From Brachionus plicatilis (lineage: Eukaryota; Rotifera; Eurotatoria; Ploima; Brachionidae): a stretch of DNA of 64,000 bases. Made by a program: the position numbers and the translations under genes. The stretch lies in assembly GCA_010279815.1 (NCBI GenBank), contig QEOQ01000274.1, forward strand, positions 1,048,618-1,112,617. Direction: 5' to 3'. The notes below the pieces were generated by a model that ran no database searches, had not been told where the DNA came from, and was given only the letters and a program-made list of their open reading frames with translations. The first letter of the stretch is position 1. Each line of letters begins with the position of its first letter. Positions 1 to 12,900 of this stretch are shown here, in pieces.

Positions 1-3000
1 GCAGAATTAGCTTGAGTTTCACATTCAATTTCATTTATTTTGACATTTTTAACTAAACAAATTGCTTGACCAAGAACAACAGTTGATCCAACTGTAAATC
101 CATTGCCTTGAATTTTGACAATAGTGCCTCCATTGGTACTTCCAGAATTGGGAACAATTGATTTGACTGTTGCTTTTCCTGTTATTCTCTCATTGAACTC
201 ATTACTGTCACCAATTGTTCTAACATTTAGAGTTACAATATGAGATCCACTCTCAAGACCAGGAATTGTACATGTTATGGTTGTAGACTGCAAGTCAATT
301 GTTCGACAAATTTGTGTTCCTATTTTTAAGTCAATTTCACTTGGTTCCACGCCAAAATTGATACCTATTATTGTCAAATTTGATTCTTGTTCAATTTCAC
401 CAATTGAAATTGATGTGATTTGAGGATTTTTGGCTTCAGAAAATTCATATGTCAAGCTTGTCAAATACTCAACTTCTCTTCCATTTGTGAACATGGACAA
501 ATTATGTTGACCAGTGTTTGCCAATGTTATGAATTTGAATGAATCAAAAGTTATCTGTGAATTGCTTGAATCGTACACTAAGCTATCAAGGACAACTTTG
601 GTCGATTGGTCAAAGCCGTCTCCATTTATTGTGATTAAAGCACCTCCATTTGAAGATCCGATAATTGGTGTTATTTCGGTGGCCACAGCTAAAAATTGAA
701 CCACAATAAAATCATCCATTTTAAGGGCATATCCTTTGTTCTTTACTTTGACCTCGATTGCATGATTTTCAAACGATTTCAATCCACTGTTTTTTCCAAT
801 TTTACATTTTATCTCTGTTGCTGAAACTGCTATTATTGTACATAATTTTTCACCTATGTAAACTTCATTTTCACAGTCTGTTAAGCTGAAGTCTGTCCCA
901 GTGATAGTTATTTCAGAATCAAATGTTGCATTAAAAGGAGACACTGCTGTGATTGTTGGCACCGAACAACTTGTAAATCTCAATTTATTTGCAGGCACAT
1001 TACCACAATCTGTTGACGCAATATTTTGTGAAGAGCAAAGCGTATCAGCTGGTGAATCTTTAAAAAATGAAATTGAAAAGAAATTTTTTTAAATAAATAA
1101 GCTGCTATCTTTTATTTATTATTTCGAAAAAAGTGATTTTTAATCTCACATTTGGCAAAGAAATCAATTAATTTATTATTTGCTTAAAATTCAACTTTTT
1201 AGAATGAAAGTTAGCTTGTAAAAATGAAGAAAAGAACGAAATGAAAAATAATTATATAAATTAAAGAATAAACATTTTAAATTAGATCTTTATCATAAAA
1301 ATCCTCCAAATCTTATTTTTGTCTAATTTTTTGACAACATATTTAACCTTATTTATTTCTTGAATTTTGAACTTGTTTTTGTTTTTTTTCCTAAATCTGA
1401 AAAAGCTTTAGCTCGGTACAGATAAACAAATAAAAATTAAAAATTAAATTTATATGCCTCAAATATTTCAAAAATATAGAATGCCTCAAAAATTAGGTTT
1501 TTGACAAATCTTAAAATCAAAAGATTTAATGATCTGATGATCTTAAGATGACCCGTAGATCTAAAAACCTCTCATAAAGGACATTTTCTTAAAGATATAA
1601 TTTTTAATCTTAATTTTAATTTACCTTAAATTACAATTATATAAAGACAAGCTTTTTTAAAATAACTTGGAGAATTTAATTAATTTTTAGTTTTTCACAA
1701 ATTTGTTTGGAATGCAATTTTTAAGGAATTCGACCAAAAGAATGAGCTTCATAGAATTCAACTTTTCTATTAAATCAATTTTAAAATAATTAAATCGGAT
1801 TTCCAACTGAATTTTAATTAATTTTATTTTTAGATTTTTAAGATAATTCAAATAAATAAAAGAAAAATAAAAATTTAAGAAATTAAATTGATTTTTAATT
1901 TAATTTTAGTGAGTTAAATTTTTATATTTTTAAAAACCTTCTGAATAGCATTAAAAAAGGCTTTTAACAGACGTTTTTAATGACTTTTTTGATCTACGGC
2001 TAGTTTTTATAACAAAAAATGAGTCTTGCAAAACTATGCCCTGTCCAATATATTTTATTATCTTGGACTCTGTTTTTCATAATAGATTTTACAAAAGATG
2101 CTAATCGTCAAATTTTTTGACTTTTTAAAGGTAAATTATATATTTTATTATTTTTTAAATTGATTACATTTTCAAAAATTTCATAAGTTTTAGATGTAAA
2201 ATATTCAAAATTAACTAAGAAATGAAAAAAAAAATTAAATTTAAGATAATTTTTTTCATCTTTGAAACCAATTTTACTATTAATCATTATTTCTTTGGAT
2301 TGAATTTTATTTTCCAAATCTTAAGAAGATGTGAATCGTTGTTGTTGTTGTTAATAGTTTATTTAATATTTAAAATATAAAAAAAAAATAGGTTTTGACT
2401 AATGAAACTCATATCGCCATTGGTATTTAAAATTTTAAAAAAGCGTTCATATAAAAAGTTGCGTTGAATTAATTAAATTAATAAAATGACATTCGAAGTT
2501 GAAAAAGAAATCGGAAATGTTACAGAAAAACAGTTGTCCATTGAAATAGCTCATTTGAGACTTTACAAAGGAGGGTTTTAAGTTCAGAACTTCTTGAGCT
2601 TTTAACAAAAACACCAATATTGTCCTGTAAGAGTGAAGTAATGAGAGTGTTTTTCATATTAGACTTTTTTTATGTACTTTTCGAGCAGAATTCTAAGTAA
2701 ATGAGATCAAAAGCTTTTTAAAGCTGGTCTTTTTAAAGCTTTTTAACTTTAATAAAGGTGTAAATTTTTAGATCTCCAAGTGGCCCAAGATTCCAAATAT
2801 TATTAATAATATTCTATTGACTTACCTGACCGATCACAATTTAATCTAATTGGATCTGAATCTGCATTTTCAGATGGAGAACACCATTTGAACGATTGGT
2901 CTTGATCAGTGCATTCATTGTACGTGTTGGAACCATAAGAGAAAGGAAAATTACACTTGAGTGCTTTAATCCCATTTTGGGTCACTTCAATTTCCAAATC

Positions 3001-6000
3001 TTTTTGTTCATCAATGTCCAAAACAACAACAACTCCATGGAAATTAACTACTTGGCTCTGTTCAATGTAACCAGACCAATAATAGTAAGTTCCGGGATTA
3101 TTAAATTGAAATGTAAAAGATCCTGTCTCTGTTGGTGGTCCACTCCAAAAACCTTCGGCTTCAATTTTAGTCGGACTTTTTATTTGCTCTACCATAAATT
3201 TCAATCCAGCTACTACATTGTATGGCTTCCATGACCATGTTACTACATCTCCTTTGTTTATTTCAATATAAGGATGATCCCAAGCGTAGCCTCTTCCCCA
3301 TTCTTTTAAAAAAAAAAAAAATAAAATTTATTAATTTTTAGAATGAGTCATTATATTTTTTCGTTTTGAACATTACTTGGATTATGTCCACCATTGGTAA
3401 TTTCATAAACAGTATGAGCGGCCTGTGACTCACAAATAACATAGCTTGTAGTACAGTTAATAATTGTGCAATTATATCTTTCAAATGTGACTTTATTAGA
3501 GGAACAATCATCAGCATTGAATCCGTCGCCATAAATGGTAATTAGTGATCCTCCTCTTTTGGATGAAAATTTGGGCTCAAATGACGACACATAAAAAACA
3601 TATTCAAATTGTTCGTTAGTTCTTGATAAAAAACATAAAAATTTAAAAAAATTAATTTTTGAAAATAAACTAAAATCAATTACTTTGCATTTCCAAATGA
3701 ACCAACTGGAATTATCAGTGGATACAAGCCTGGTTCATTTGAAGGAGTTTTTATTACAACCGAGCCAGAACTGGATGAAACAATTGTGGCAAGTTTTGAA
3801 CCAATGTAAACTTGAATATTTTCTTCTGAAAAAGTTCCGTTAATTGTAATTGTCTGATCACCTGTTACACTTAGCTTTGTTTTAGATATGCTAGTCACTT
3901 GGGGTGTATTGTCATAATCATACGAAAATGCTCCAATTAAAGTTTTATTTTGACCGCTTTCTGTAATTAAAATATCCACAGTTTTGTTAGTGTTGGTTGG
4001 CTTTAAAAAAAATAAATAAAATTTCTAAATTTAATTTCAATTTAATTTTTTGATATGGATGAGTCCCATTAACCTCATTTTTTACATGTATTCTCGGATA
4101 CAAAAAAAAAATTTTATTTTTTTGATTAATAAAATACATTTATGAGGTTAATGGGGCTCATCTATACCAATTTTTTTTTCTAAAATTTAAGCAATTTAAA
4201 TTTATATTTACATTTGATGGAACCATACAAGCAATAAGATTATAACTATTTGCCACAACAGGACAATCGTTTCCATCAATTGATACTTTTGTATTGCTGG
4301 TGAAGCCTTTACCAGTGATGTTTACAATTACTCCACCTCCAGTTCCACTTGTCGCTGGACTGACCGATAAAGCGTCAAGCTCAAATGTGTATTTGGCATT
4401 AGCTGCTGTTGTGATTAAACTTGCCAAACCTTTTCCAATTACATTTAAGTTATAAGAATAACTTCCCAACGGTCCATCGCCAGGAACACATTCCAATTTA
4501 GTCTCACTTGCAGATACAATATCACAATTTGTTTGGCCAATTGTAACAATATTATTTTCTGGATTTAGATCAAATCCGTAACCATTTAGAATTACAAGAC
4601 TTGAATTGTGTTCATTGATTGATTCGACCACAGGTGTCCTGTCATTTAACCATTCGAAATCACATGAACCCGAGCACTTTGAAACAATTCCACTTATAGA
4701 CACGGTGATCTTAATTTTAAATTTAGAAAAAAATTTAAAATTCAAAATAATTTAAAATAAATAAAAACTAAGATATTATGAACAAGCAACTAAAAACAAA
4801 TTTTACCTGAGGCTTTTGGTGAAAAGTTCTCATGGCATTATCAGTTAATGGAGCAAATAATGCATGTCCAATTTGAATTTGATTTGTGGAAATTAGTGCA
4901 GAATTTCCGGTTAAAGAATTTGAATCCTTAATTTTTAAATTAAATCAATTTCAAAATATTTAGAAGCTTTTTAAAATTACAATTGTTATTTGTGGTTTAC
5001 TTCCTCCAGATTGCCATTTTATTCTCCATTTATAACCAGCACAATTTTTACTACGTTCAACAGACACTTGACCCATTTCTTTTGCTGACTCTAGATAATT
5101 TTTAAGTGATTCATCATCAATATTGGCACCAATTTCTAAATAAAAAAAATACAAAAATAAAGCAATTAAAAAAAATTGGTCAAAAGAAAAAAAACCTTGA
5201 AAATTCTTGCTGTTCCATAGCAAACTAAAAGAACCATTGACTGGTGGATTGGCAGATTCAACCCGAGTAATTGGAGCGTCTGGAAAGTTACGTATCGAAA
5301 TAGTATCAAGACCATTTAGACAATTGTTTGGCTTGTATTTAAGAGCAAATGTTTTGTCATTTGGTGTAATAATAAAATCTAGTTGAGAAGGAATAATTGG
5401 AACATTTGGATACAATCGCCTTGTTGTAATCAGTCTAGGATCTAATCAAATAGTTTTTGTTTTTTTAGAAAAAATATAGATACAATTTAATTTTGAAGAA
5501 TTTTTTACCATCATATTCCACTGGTAAATTATTTCTAAGCGAAACAGTGTCAACATAACTTGTTTCTGCAGAAAATGGATACAATGTGGCCTTGGAAAAA
5601 GTATTTAAAAAAAATAGGTAAATTTAGGTATTTAAGATTTTAAAATACCCTATGAATAAGAACTGTTCCAATGTTGTCAGCAACATTGGTTACAATGTCA
5701 AAGCATGAGTAATGCCATTCACCATCTGCTATTGTGTCTACTGAAATTGATTTATAATAAATTTGATCGCTTGAGCTCTTAAATTGAAGATCAATTCTGT
5801 AGAAAGCAATTTTTTGTTTATAAGCAAAACATAGCTTAAAAATTGAACAAATAAAATAAAAAATCCACTTATTGTTTATTTAATTTAAATATTTACGTAT
5901 TTAAATGTAGTAAACGCTTTTACGTCATTGAAAAGAGTTGAGCTTTTAGATGAACATAGGCCACAAAAAGTGGTATCATTTAAATTTCCTTCTAAAATAC

Positions 6001-8654
6001 TCGAACATGTTTCAAAATCATTTAAAAAATGAACATTTTCTGTTTTTTCTTGAATAGAAACTGGACATCGTATTCCAAATGTCTTTTTCAAAATAGCTTT
6101 TATCTTTAAATAAAATTTTGAAAAAACATTTTTCTATTTTTCAAGTTTTTGTTTTTTATTTAGTGATTACATTGTCACTTGTTTCAGTCAGGCTAAACAA
6201 TGGTGAATGTTGTCCTTGAACAGTTATTTGAACATTTTGTCCAGATGCAATTCCTTTTGTTTCCTCATCAACTAGCATAATCAAATTACCACTTTTTTCC
6301 TCCAAATTTGGTACATCGCCTAAATCGGCCGAAAATGTCACAAGAAATATTTTAACCATTGGATCATTTGATGAAACTGGGCTAACAGAGACTAGATTAG
6401 GACCTAACGATGGCAAATCGTTGAGTGCATTTTGTAAATTAAGTGCCGTAGTTGTCTCAAAATTGAACAAAACTAAAATGAAAAGAAAAAATTATTTTTT
6501 CTAATATAAAAAAAAAAACATTTTTTTTTCTTAATGAAAATTACTTGTTTCAACATCTTCAAATGAAAGAACATAGGGCACATTGAACGAAGAGTTGAGA
6601 GTTATTTTTTGAATTTCAGAAACTCCACTTCCCAAAGTTACATTTGAATAATCACCTGTCTTTAAAAAAAAATCAAAATTATTTTTGGCTACAAATATTT
6701 TAGTAAAATAAATAGGAATTACAAATTCTTCTCTAGTTTCAGTCGAACGAATCTCTATTTCTTGAATTTCATTTTTAACATTGCTGGTTATTGTATCAAC
6801 TAAATTTGTGTCATAGAATCTTGCATTAATTTTCAAATCAAAAGTTCCCGAACTGGAAGAACCAATTGATTCAATATAATAACTATTTATTTTAGAAAAA
6901 AAAATTATTTAAAAATTAAAAAGAAACAAAAAAATAATCATTTAAAAATTACTATTTTCCAGCTTCTAGATCTACTTTTGAATAATCAACAGAAGAGTCT
7001 TTACTACTTGAAACAATGGTCATGTCACTTGGATTCTCGGTCAAACTTAGATAAACTTTGGCATAGCCATCAGTATCAATGGGAAAATCGTAGCTTCCTG
7101 ATCTCAATGGAGCAAAATAGGCTTTGAACCAAACTGTGACCGCATCTGCTTGACTAAATGAAACACTCATATTTTTTGTGAAATATTCAACTGCGGATAA
7201 AGATGGCGAAGACAAAAGTAAACTATCAAAATCAGTTGTTTTATTATCCACAATTAGATTGATGCCTCTGCCTCCATAGAAATAATTTCTATTATAAATC
7301 GGATCAGCTGGTACTTGACATTCCAATGTTGAATCAAAGTAATTATTTGTCATAAAGGATGTTAGCTCACATGACTCATTTCCAATTTTTATCTCAGCCT
7401 GTATGTCTTGGTCACTGTAGAAATGATTTCCAGTTATGGTTAGTTTAAGGCCTCCATTTATGCTTCCACTTTGATAATTAAGGTAATCAATTTGAGCATA
7501 GCTTTCAAAATTGTAGATTTTCTCGTCAGCTGAAATGTAGAAAATTGACGACGATGCCAATGAACGTCCATACTCCTCAGAAACCAGAATAGTGGCATTG
7601 TACACATTTACTTCATGACCCTCAAGTTTACACAACAAGGTATCTGTGGTCAAGTTTTGATAGACCAAATTGGTGTCTGGATTGATCAGATTGCAAAGTT
7701 GACCATTGAAATAAATTCTGGATATTCTGGCACCTGCATCATCTGCACATGGGTCTTCATCACGAGTGTAACACAAAGTCTTAAAATCTCCTTTTAGAGT
7801 GACCATTGAACCAGGGGTAGCACTGATGGGATCTACGGATGTCAGTTTTGGTGTTGTCCAATCAGCCACTCTTACATCAGCATTTTCTATGTTTATGTAT
7901 TGTTCAAATGGAATAAGGTTTCCATTTACCTTTACTCGAACTATATAAGTTCCTTCAGGCATTGCTCTTAAGAAAAAAAATTCAAGTTTAAATTAAAAAT
8001 TTTAAAATAAAAATTTTTTTTTTTTACGCAGCGTAGCAAGTTATTTGTGTTGAAGTCACTTTGTCTGTGTGAATTGGACAATCGTATGAATTAAATTCAT
8101 TGACAATTATTACTTCATTAGAATTATCTTCAGTTGGAGCAAATGCAAATAAATTTTGAGCAAATCCTTTTGATCAAAAACATTTTTTTAAATCAATAAA
8201 ACTAACAAAAAAAATTTTTTTTTCACTTTTTCCGTAGATCCAAAGCATGGTTCCACCGTTGCGACTCACTGTATTGATATGGCTGCCTCCATTTTTTCTA
8301 GTAGTAACATAGTCGATTACGGCATCAGTTGGTTGAACACAAGAAGACCAATTTTCCGAAAAGGTTAAGCATTTAGGTACATAATCTAATATTGTATTAT
8401 TTGGATAATTTATAATACAATGATTGTATTCTTTTCCCTCAAAAATAAAAGGAATTTTGCAGAATTCTCCACTTAATGTTCTTACTTTAAATTCAGCATA
8501 TTAGAAAAATATGTGACTCAGCAAAATTTGAAATTTTACTTGGACAAATGTCGACATTAGGATCATTTAGATTGGCGTTCCAAAAGTTAGTACAAGCCTC
8601 AATCGAATGATTAATTAGAAATAAAAGAGCTACTAATAAAACAATTTTTTTCAT
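1..8654 (-). CDS. PKHD1L1: Fibrocystin-L-like protein (PKHD1L1 family), N-terminal part, 18 exons, C-terminus off window
   Basis: Large secreted or membrane-anchored multi-IPT receptor; vertebrate fibrocystin-L is a ciliary/stereociliary surface protein. The start at 8654 opens a hydrophobic signal peptide (MKKIVLLVALLFL). My exons, in transcript order: 8654-8540, 8484-8227, 8166-8028, 7966-6953, 6882-6723, 6659-6545, 6472-6171, 6103-5897, 5834-5649, 5590-5509, 5441-5196, 5135-4981, 4926-4807, 4709-4212, 4000-3684, 3621-3377, 3302-2826, 1057-<1. Every junction is GT-AG and phase-consistent, giving about 1,897 codons. Visible domains: an FN2-like module just after the signal peptide, IPT/TIG repeats, a PA14 domain in the 7966-6953 exon (VWFKAYFAPLRSGSYDF), more IPT repeats, a cupredoxin-like domain followed by a classic FN2 (CNFPFSYG) in exon 17, and IPT repeats in the last visible exon. 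This order fits fibrocystin-L; human PKHD1L1 is about 4,240 aa, so somewhat under half is present. Confidence 0.9.
1058..2825 (-). other. Long intron of the fibrocystin-L-like gene
   Basis: The donor is a strong GTAAG after 2826 and the acceptor AG lies just above 1057. At 1.77 kb it is about 30 times longer than the other introns of this gene. It holds a short LINE 3'-tail copy (1397-1447) and a (GTT)n run near 2339-2353. The rest is A/T-rich DNA with no coding signal. Confidence 0.8.
1397..1447 (+). repeat. LINE 3'-end fragment inside an intron
   Basis: The sequence around AGCTTTAGCTCGGTACAGA followed by ACAAATAAAAA matches the 3' end of the LINE fragment near 56763-56807 (AGCTCTAGCTCGGTACAGAA then AACAAATAAATAAAA). 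It is probably a severely 5'-truncated insertion of the same family. Confidence 0.65.
4052..4168. repeat. Small foldback (inverted repeat) element in an intron
   Basis: Two arms of about 26 bp (near 4052-4078 and 4142-4168) sharing CCCATTAACCTCAT are inverted around an A/T-rich loop. The element sits in the 211-bp intron between exons ending at 4212 and starting at 4000. That intron is several times longer than most of its neighbours, as expected from a MITE-like insertion. Confidence 0.65.
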
Positions 8655-10139
8655 TTTTATTAATTTAAAACTATTTTATCTTTAGTTTTTATACTCATTT
8701 TGTCGAATGCAATTTTCCAACCCATGCTTTGGGGTGTTGAGTCTTTCTTTTTTGATTTTTTTTTCAAAATTTTAAGTTTAAGTTAAATAATTTTCGTAAC
8801 TGTTAAATGTAAATATTGCCGCAAGGAATTTTTATTTATTTCTGTTAATTTAAAAACCTGCGTTTTTTTTTAAATAAAATTTTTGCGTTTATTGTTACTG
8901 TACTTTTTAGCATATTAAACAAAATTGCTTCGTCAATTGCTTAAAAAAAAATAAAATTTCGTCTAAAATTTTAGAATTCTTCAAGCAAAAAAAGTCTTTA
9001 CAAATCAAAACTTTTCATTATTTTCAGATGAATTATAGCAAATTGCCGAGAAAACTTAGGGTGAGTCATTGAGACTCGGAACTGGCGATTAAATTAAAAC
9101 GCATAATAAAGTTAAAAAGCGATAAATGCGTAATAGCAATAATTGTCATGTTAATCTTTTAATTTAAAAGTTTCATTGGGGATTTATTTAATCTTAAAAA
9201 AATAAATAAAAGCATTTTTACTTTTAATTTTTTTAATTTAAGTTTTTCTGTTATTAGTTGATAAAAATTTAATAATTTCTTTTTTTTAAAGTAATTTTTT
9301 TTCTATTTATATAACAAAAAAAAAACCTAATGATGCGTATCATAAAAAATGATAATAATTTTTATTGATGATATCAAAGAATACGAATAAAAAATTAAAT
9401 AATTAACGAGTATATTTTTGGAAATCAGATTACTTAGAAAGATATATTTTTGTCGAGCATTCTGATAAAATATATCTTTTATTCTGATATTTTAAATTAA
9501 TCTACATTCTAAAGAAATTAAGAATCAGTACCGTTACTAGAAATCTTAAGTATTTTAAAATAATAGACTAATTTATCAGTTTATAATAAAACAATCCTGA
9601 AATTGGTGGCTTTAATTTTAAAAAATAAAAAATTGATCACAAATAGATTGCATAGAATGGGACCAAAGTACCGTACCAAAGTAAAGTATTTGACCGAGGT
9701 ATAGATACTAAAAATCTTTTGTAGCCTTGATTTAAGTTTTCCTGACGCCATTTTTGACCTTCAAACACATTTTTTAAGAATTTATCGACATTAAAAGTTT
9801 CTGGATAAAATCCTATCGAAATAATTTCATGCCATTTTAAAATAATTTTCAAAATGGTAGTGTAGCACACCGTACGGTAGACCCCGGACTTAATGGGGCC
9901 TTTCTGGATTGCTTTAAATGTTTTATGTTTTTTTAGTTGAGTTTTAGTATTGAAAATAAAGAATAAGAGAAGAAGAAATTTTTTGTTTCTATCTATCACT
10001 CTTTTATTTAATAGCGCACGTTATTAAAGGAGCATTAAACATCTCACATAAATCCACCCATAAATATGGTTTAATAATTTCTGATAATTAATCCCCCAAA
10101 TATTCTTAGAAAGATCAGTGATTGATTTCTTTTTTTATT
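8655..10139. other. Intergenic, presumed 5' region of the fibrocystin-L-like gene
   Basis: A/T-rich, with no recognisable gene. An open frame on the minus strand (9637-9999) has no family resemblance that I can see and looks like chance. No promoter element can be named with confidence. Confidence 0.5.
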
Positions 10140-11374
10140 TATAGTGTTGTACTCTAAACCCCGGAACCTGTAATATTTCATAATTTTACGTAATTTTACG
10201 TAAATAAATGTAAGATCACATAAAATTACATCAAATTTAGAATGCAATTTAATATAAGTATAGGTAAAATGATGTAATATTACGTAAAATTACGTCGTTT
10301 CAAGTAAAAAACATAAAAATTGCTTACGGTCAAAAAATTGTACATTACAAGCTACATATCCCGAAAGGAAACCATCTATTGAAAAATTCGCTTCAAAAAT
10401 TAATATCTGGGGTGGGATATCATTCAATGGTGTTACTGAGCTAGCTGTGAGTTCAATTTAATTTTTTTAATAAAAAAATAAAAGTTAAAATTGAAAGCTA
10501 TTCAAAAATAACATGAATGCTAAAATGTATAAAAAGATATTAGCAAACTTTTTACTTCCTTTTGGCGTATTTAATTTTGATTATGACTTTGTTTGACATC
10601 AGGACAATGATCCAAAGCATAAGTCAAAAGAATGTTTGGCTTTTTTGGAAAAAAAATTCAATAAAATGGGTATTACTCATAAATTTTAGTGGTTAAAAAA
10701 AAAAAAAGCTTGCGATTAAAATCAATTTTGATAGATTCGTTCTCCACCCAGATCACCAGATTTGGACCCAATTGAGATGGTCTGGCATGAGAAAAACAAT
10801 TTCTAAGAAAATTGATGTGCAAAAATGAGTCAGAAATTGTAATGTTTCAGCGATCTCTTGCATTAGAAAAATCTATTAGATATATCAATCGGTTAAGAAA
10901 AGCAAATTTAAAAAAAAAAATTCAAAGAAATTTTCTGAAAAATATTTTTAAGGACATTAATATTATAATTAAAAGTGTTGTTGGTTTGTCTTATTCAAAA
11001 AAAAAATTAAAAATATTATTCATTTAGAACAAAATTTACTCAAAATTAACTTTTATTACATTTTTTAAAACAATATTTAGTGTAAAATAATGTAATAAAA
11101 TGTAAAAAAATGTAAAATTTCAAATTGAGAAATTTAATAAAAAATAAAAACTAAAATTTTCGTCTTAAAAATTGCAATTTTTTGGCCGTAAGCATTTTTG
11201 TTGTGTTTTACTTGAAATGACGTAATTTTACGTAATATTACATCAATTACGCATACTTTTATTAAATTAAATTTTAAATTTGATGTAATTTTATGTGATC
11301 TTACATTTATTTACGTAAAATTACGTAAAATTATGAAATATTACAGGTTCCGGGGTTTAAAGTACAACACTGTA
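10140..11374 (+). mobile_element. Tc1/mariner-type DNA transposon with about 205-bp terminal inverted repeats
   Basis: The left arm (10142 to about 10345) and right arm (about 11175 to 11372) are near-identical inverted repeats opening (T/C)AGTGTTGTACT and containing CCCCGGAACCTGTAAT. TA dinucleotides flank both ends (10140-10141, 11373-11374), as expected for this superfamily. The interior encodes a decayed transposase on the plus strand. Long terminal repeats are known in some Tc1-like groups. Confidence 0.85.
10375..11010 (+). pseudogene. Degenerate Tc1-type transposase (C-terminal catalytic part)
   Basis: Conceptual translation in shifting frames shows the Tc1 hallmarks in order: NIWGGISFNGVTEL near 10400-10440, LLPFGVF near 10545, the second catalytic aspartate in HQDNDPKHKSK near 10598-10630, and SPDLDPIEMVW near 10755-10790. 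An in-frame TGA precedes HQDND, and further stops and frameshifts follow. The N-terminal DNA-binding part is absent. It is therefore not a functional enzyme but identifies the element. Confidence 0.8.
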
Positions 11375-12739
11375 TTTAAGGTACACGAAGAAAACAAAGA
11401 TTTTAATTAAAAGAAAAAGTAAAACAATTGCACATTTTAATCAAAATTATATTCAATTGAGGTAAAAAAAAATAATATTTAAATGCACCATAACTCTGCC
11501 GTAAGCCGGTTCCAAGTCCAGGATGAGAAAAGAGGAGGGTGGTGGCAGCCACACAATGTGGTCTTATACGAGTCTGAAGAAGAGCTGTATTACAAGTAAA
11601 TCTACGGGTCTTTGTCCTAGTCTTGTCATATGAGCGTGCCGCTAGCTTGGACCATCATCCATCCAGTATAGAATCTTAGCAGAGCAAGAACTTTTTTTAC
11701 AGCTGACCCTCTTAGGATAGCCGTAACTTTGGAAGTGCTAAAGTTAAGATATTCTCTGTTTAAAAGAGATTGTCGCTTGGTTTGTGGTTCCAAGCTAGTC
11801 TAAATAGTTACCGAGTTCGCAGCCAAATTAAAAGTGCTCGGATGAGTGGCGCTGTTTATGATGAACGTCCCACGTGCTTCTTAGGGGAAGACGCCGTCAT
11901 AACTATGCCGCATGCCGGTCCCAAGCCCGGATGAAAAAATAGGAGGGTGACATAATTTTTATTGTTAAATTATTTATAAGTAACAATTAATAATTATTTA
12001 TAAAATTTGATCTTTTTTTTTTAATTTAAACACATAATTAAACATCTTTTAAATAAATCAAGAATTTTTTTTAAAAAAAACTTAGAAAAGGAAATGTACA
12101 AATACAATATAAATAGAAGTAGATTTTTTCTTTCTTTGATTATTTCAAAAAGCAACATGTTTCAATCGATAAAATTAGATTATCTTTGAAAAAATTACAT
12201 TTATCTTCTATTGCAGGAAGTTTATCAAGTAAGATAAAATTAATTTTCCCAAAAACTCTCCAACCTTATTAATACAATTTTCAGAGATCAAACGGCTGCA
12301 GACTAAATAGTCTGTTGATTTTTAATACCAAGAATTTTATTAGGTTAGTTCTTTCAAACTATTTATTATGTTTTAATCTAATTAAATATTTTAATTTCAT
12401 CTATCAAATATTAAAATTTATATCAGCAGATTAAAACTGCTAGATCATTGATCTTATTGAGCTTATTGAACAATTAAAAATTTAAAAACTTATTGAAAGG
12501 CTCTTCAATTTTCTCTTTTTTTTGCCTGAATAATAGAATCTTTAATTATTTTTATCTTTATTTTTCGAATTTTAGTTTTTCAAATTTTTCAATTTTTGAA
12601 AAAAAATAATTTTGTTTTTATAATAAACTGATTTTTTCATTCTTTTCAAATAAAGATTTCCATTGATTCAATTCATTTTATTACAATGTTATCATATATT
12701 CCATTCATTCGAGCACAGCCATAGCTAAATATTTTACAA
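11375..12739. other. Intergenic, contains a GC-richer repeated block
   Basis: Apart from the block at 11485-11950 described separately, the stretch is A/T-rich with no recognisable gene. Confidence 0.5.
11485..11950 (+). repeat. GC-richer block bounded by two direct copies of a roughly 50-bp motif
   Basis: The motif around GCCGGTCCCAAGCCCGGATGA followed by an AGGAGGGT stretch occurs at about 11488-11538 and again at about 11896-11948, in the same orientation, about 407 bp apart. The base composition differs sharply from the surroundings. Similar wording is familiar to me from non-coding parts of animal non-LTR retrotransposons, so a LINE 5' region with tandem units is one reading. That is recall, not a search result. 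Confidence 0.5.
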
Positions 12740-12844
12740 ACAATTTATTTATTTATTTATTTCAAAAAACACCACTTGGGTGATGAAAGTAAAAAAAATC
12801 AAGTTACAAAAAATAAAAATAAAAAAAAAATTTTAAAGTTAGAT

Positions 12845-12892
12845 NNNNNNNNNNNNNNNNNNNNNNNNNNNNNNNNNNNNNNNNNNNNNNNN
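12845..12892. other. Assembly gap (48 N)
   Basis: Undetermined bases within the LINE 3' region. The true length may differ from 48. Confidence 0.95.
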
Positions 12893-12900
12893 TGGTTGCT

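Noticed and set aside
6660..6722. Stop-free intron in the fibrocystin-L gene
   Set aside because: The open translation is A/T low-complexity. Splicing it out joins REEF to TGDYSNV in phase.
9637..9999. 120-aa minus-strand frame upstream of the fibrocystin-L gene
   Set aside because: No recognised domain. Composition and lack of splice context point to chance.
10812..11027. 71-aa frame inside the Tc1-like element
   Set aside because: Part of the decayed transposase C-terminal region and not a separate gene.
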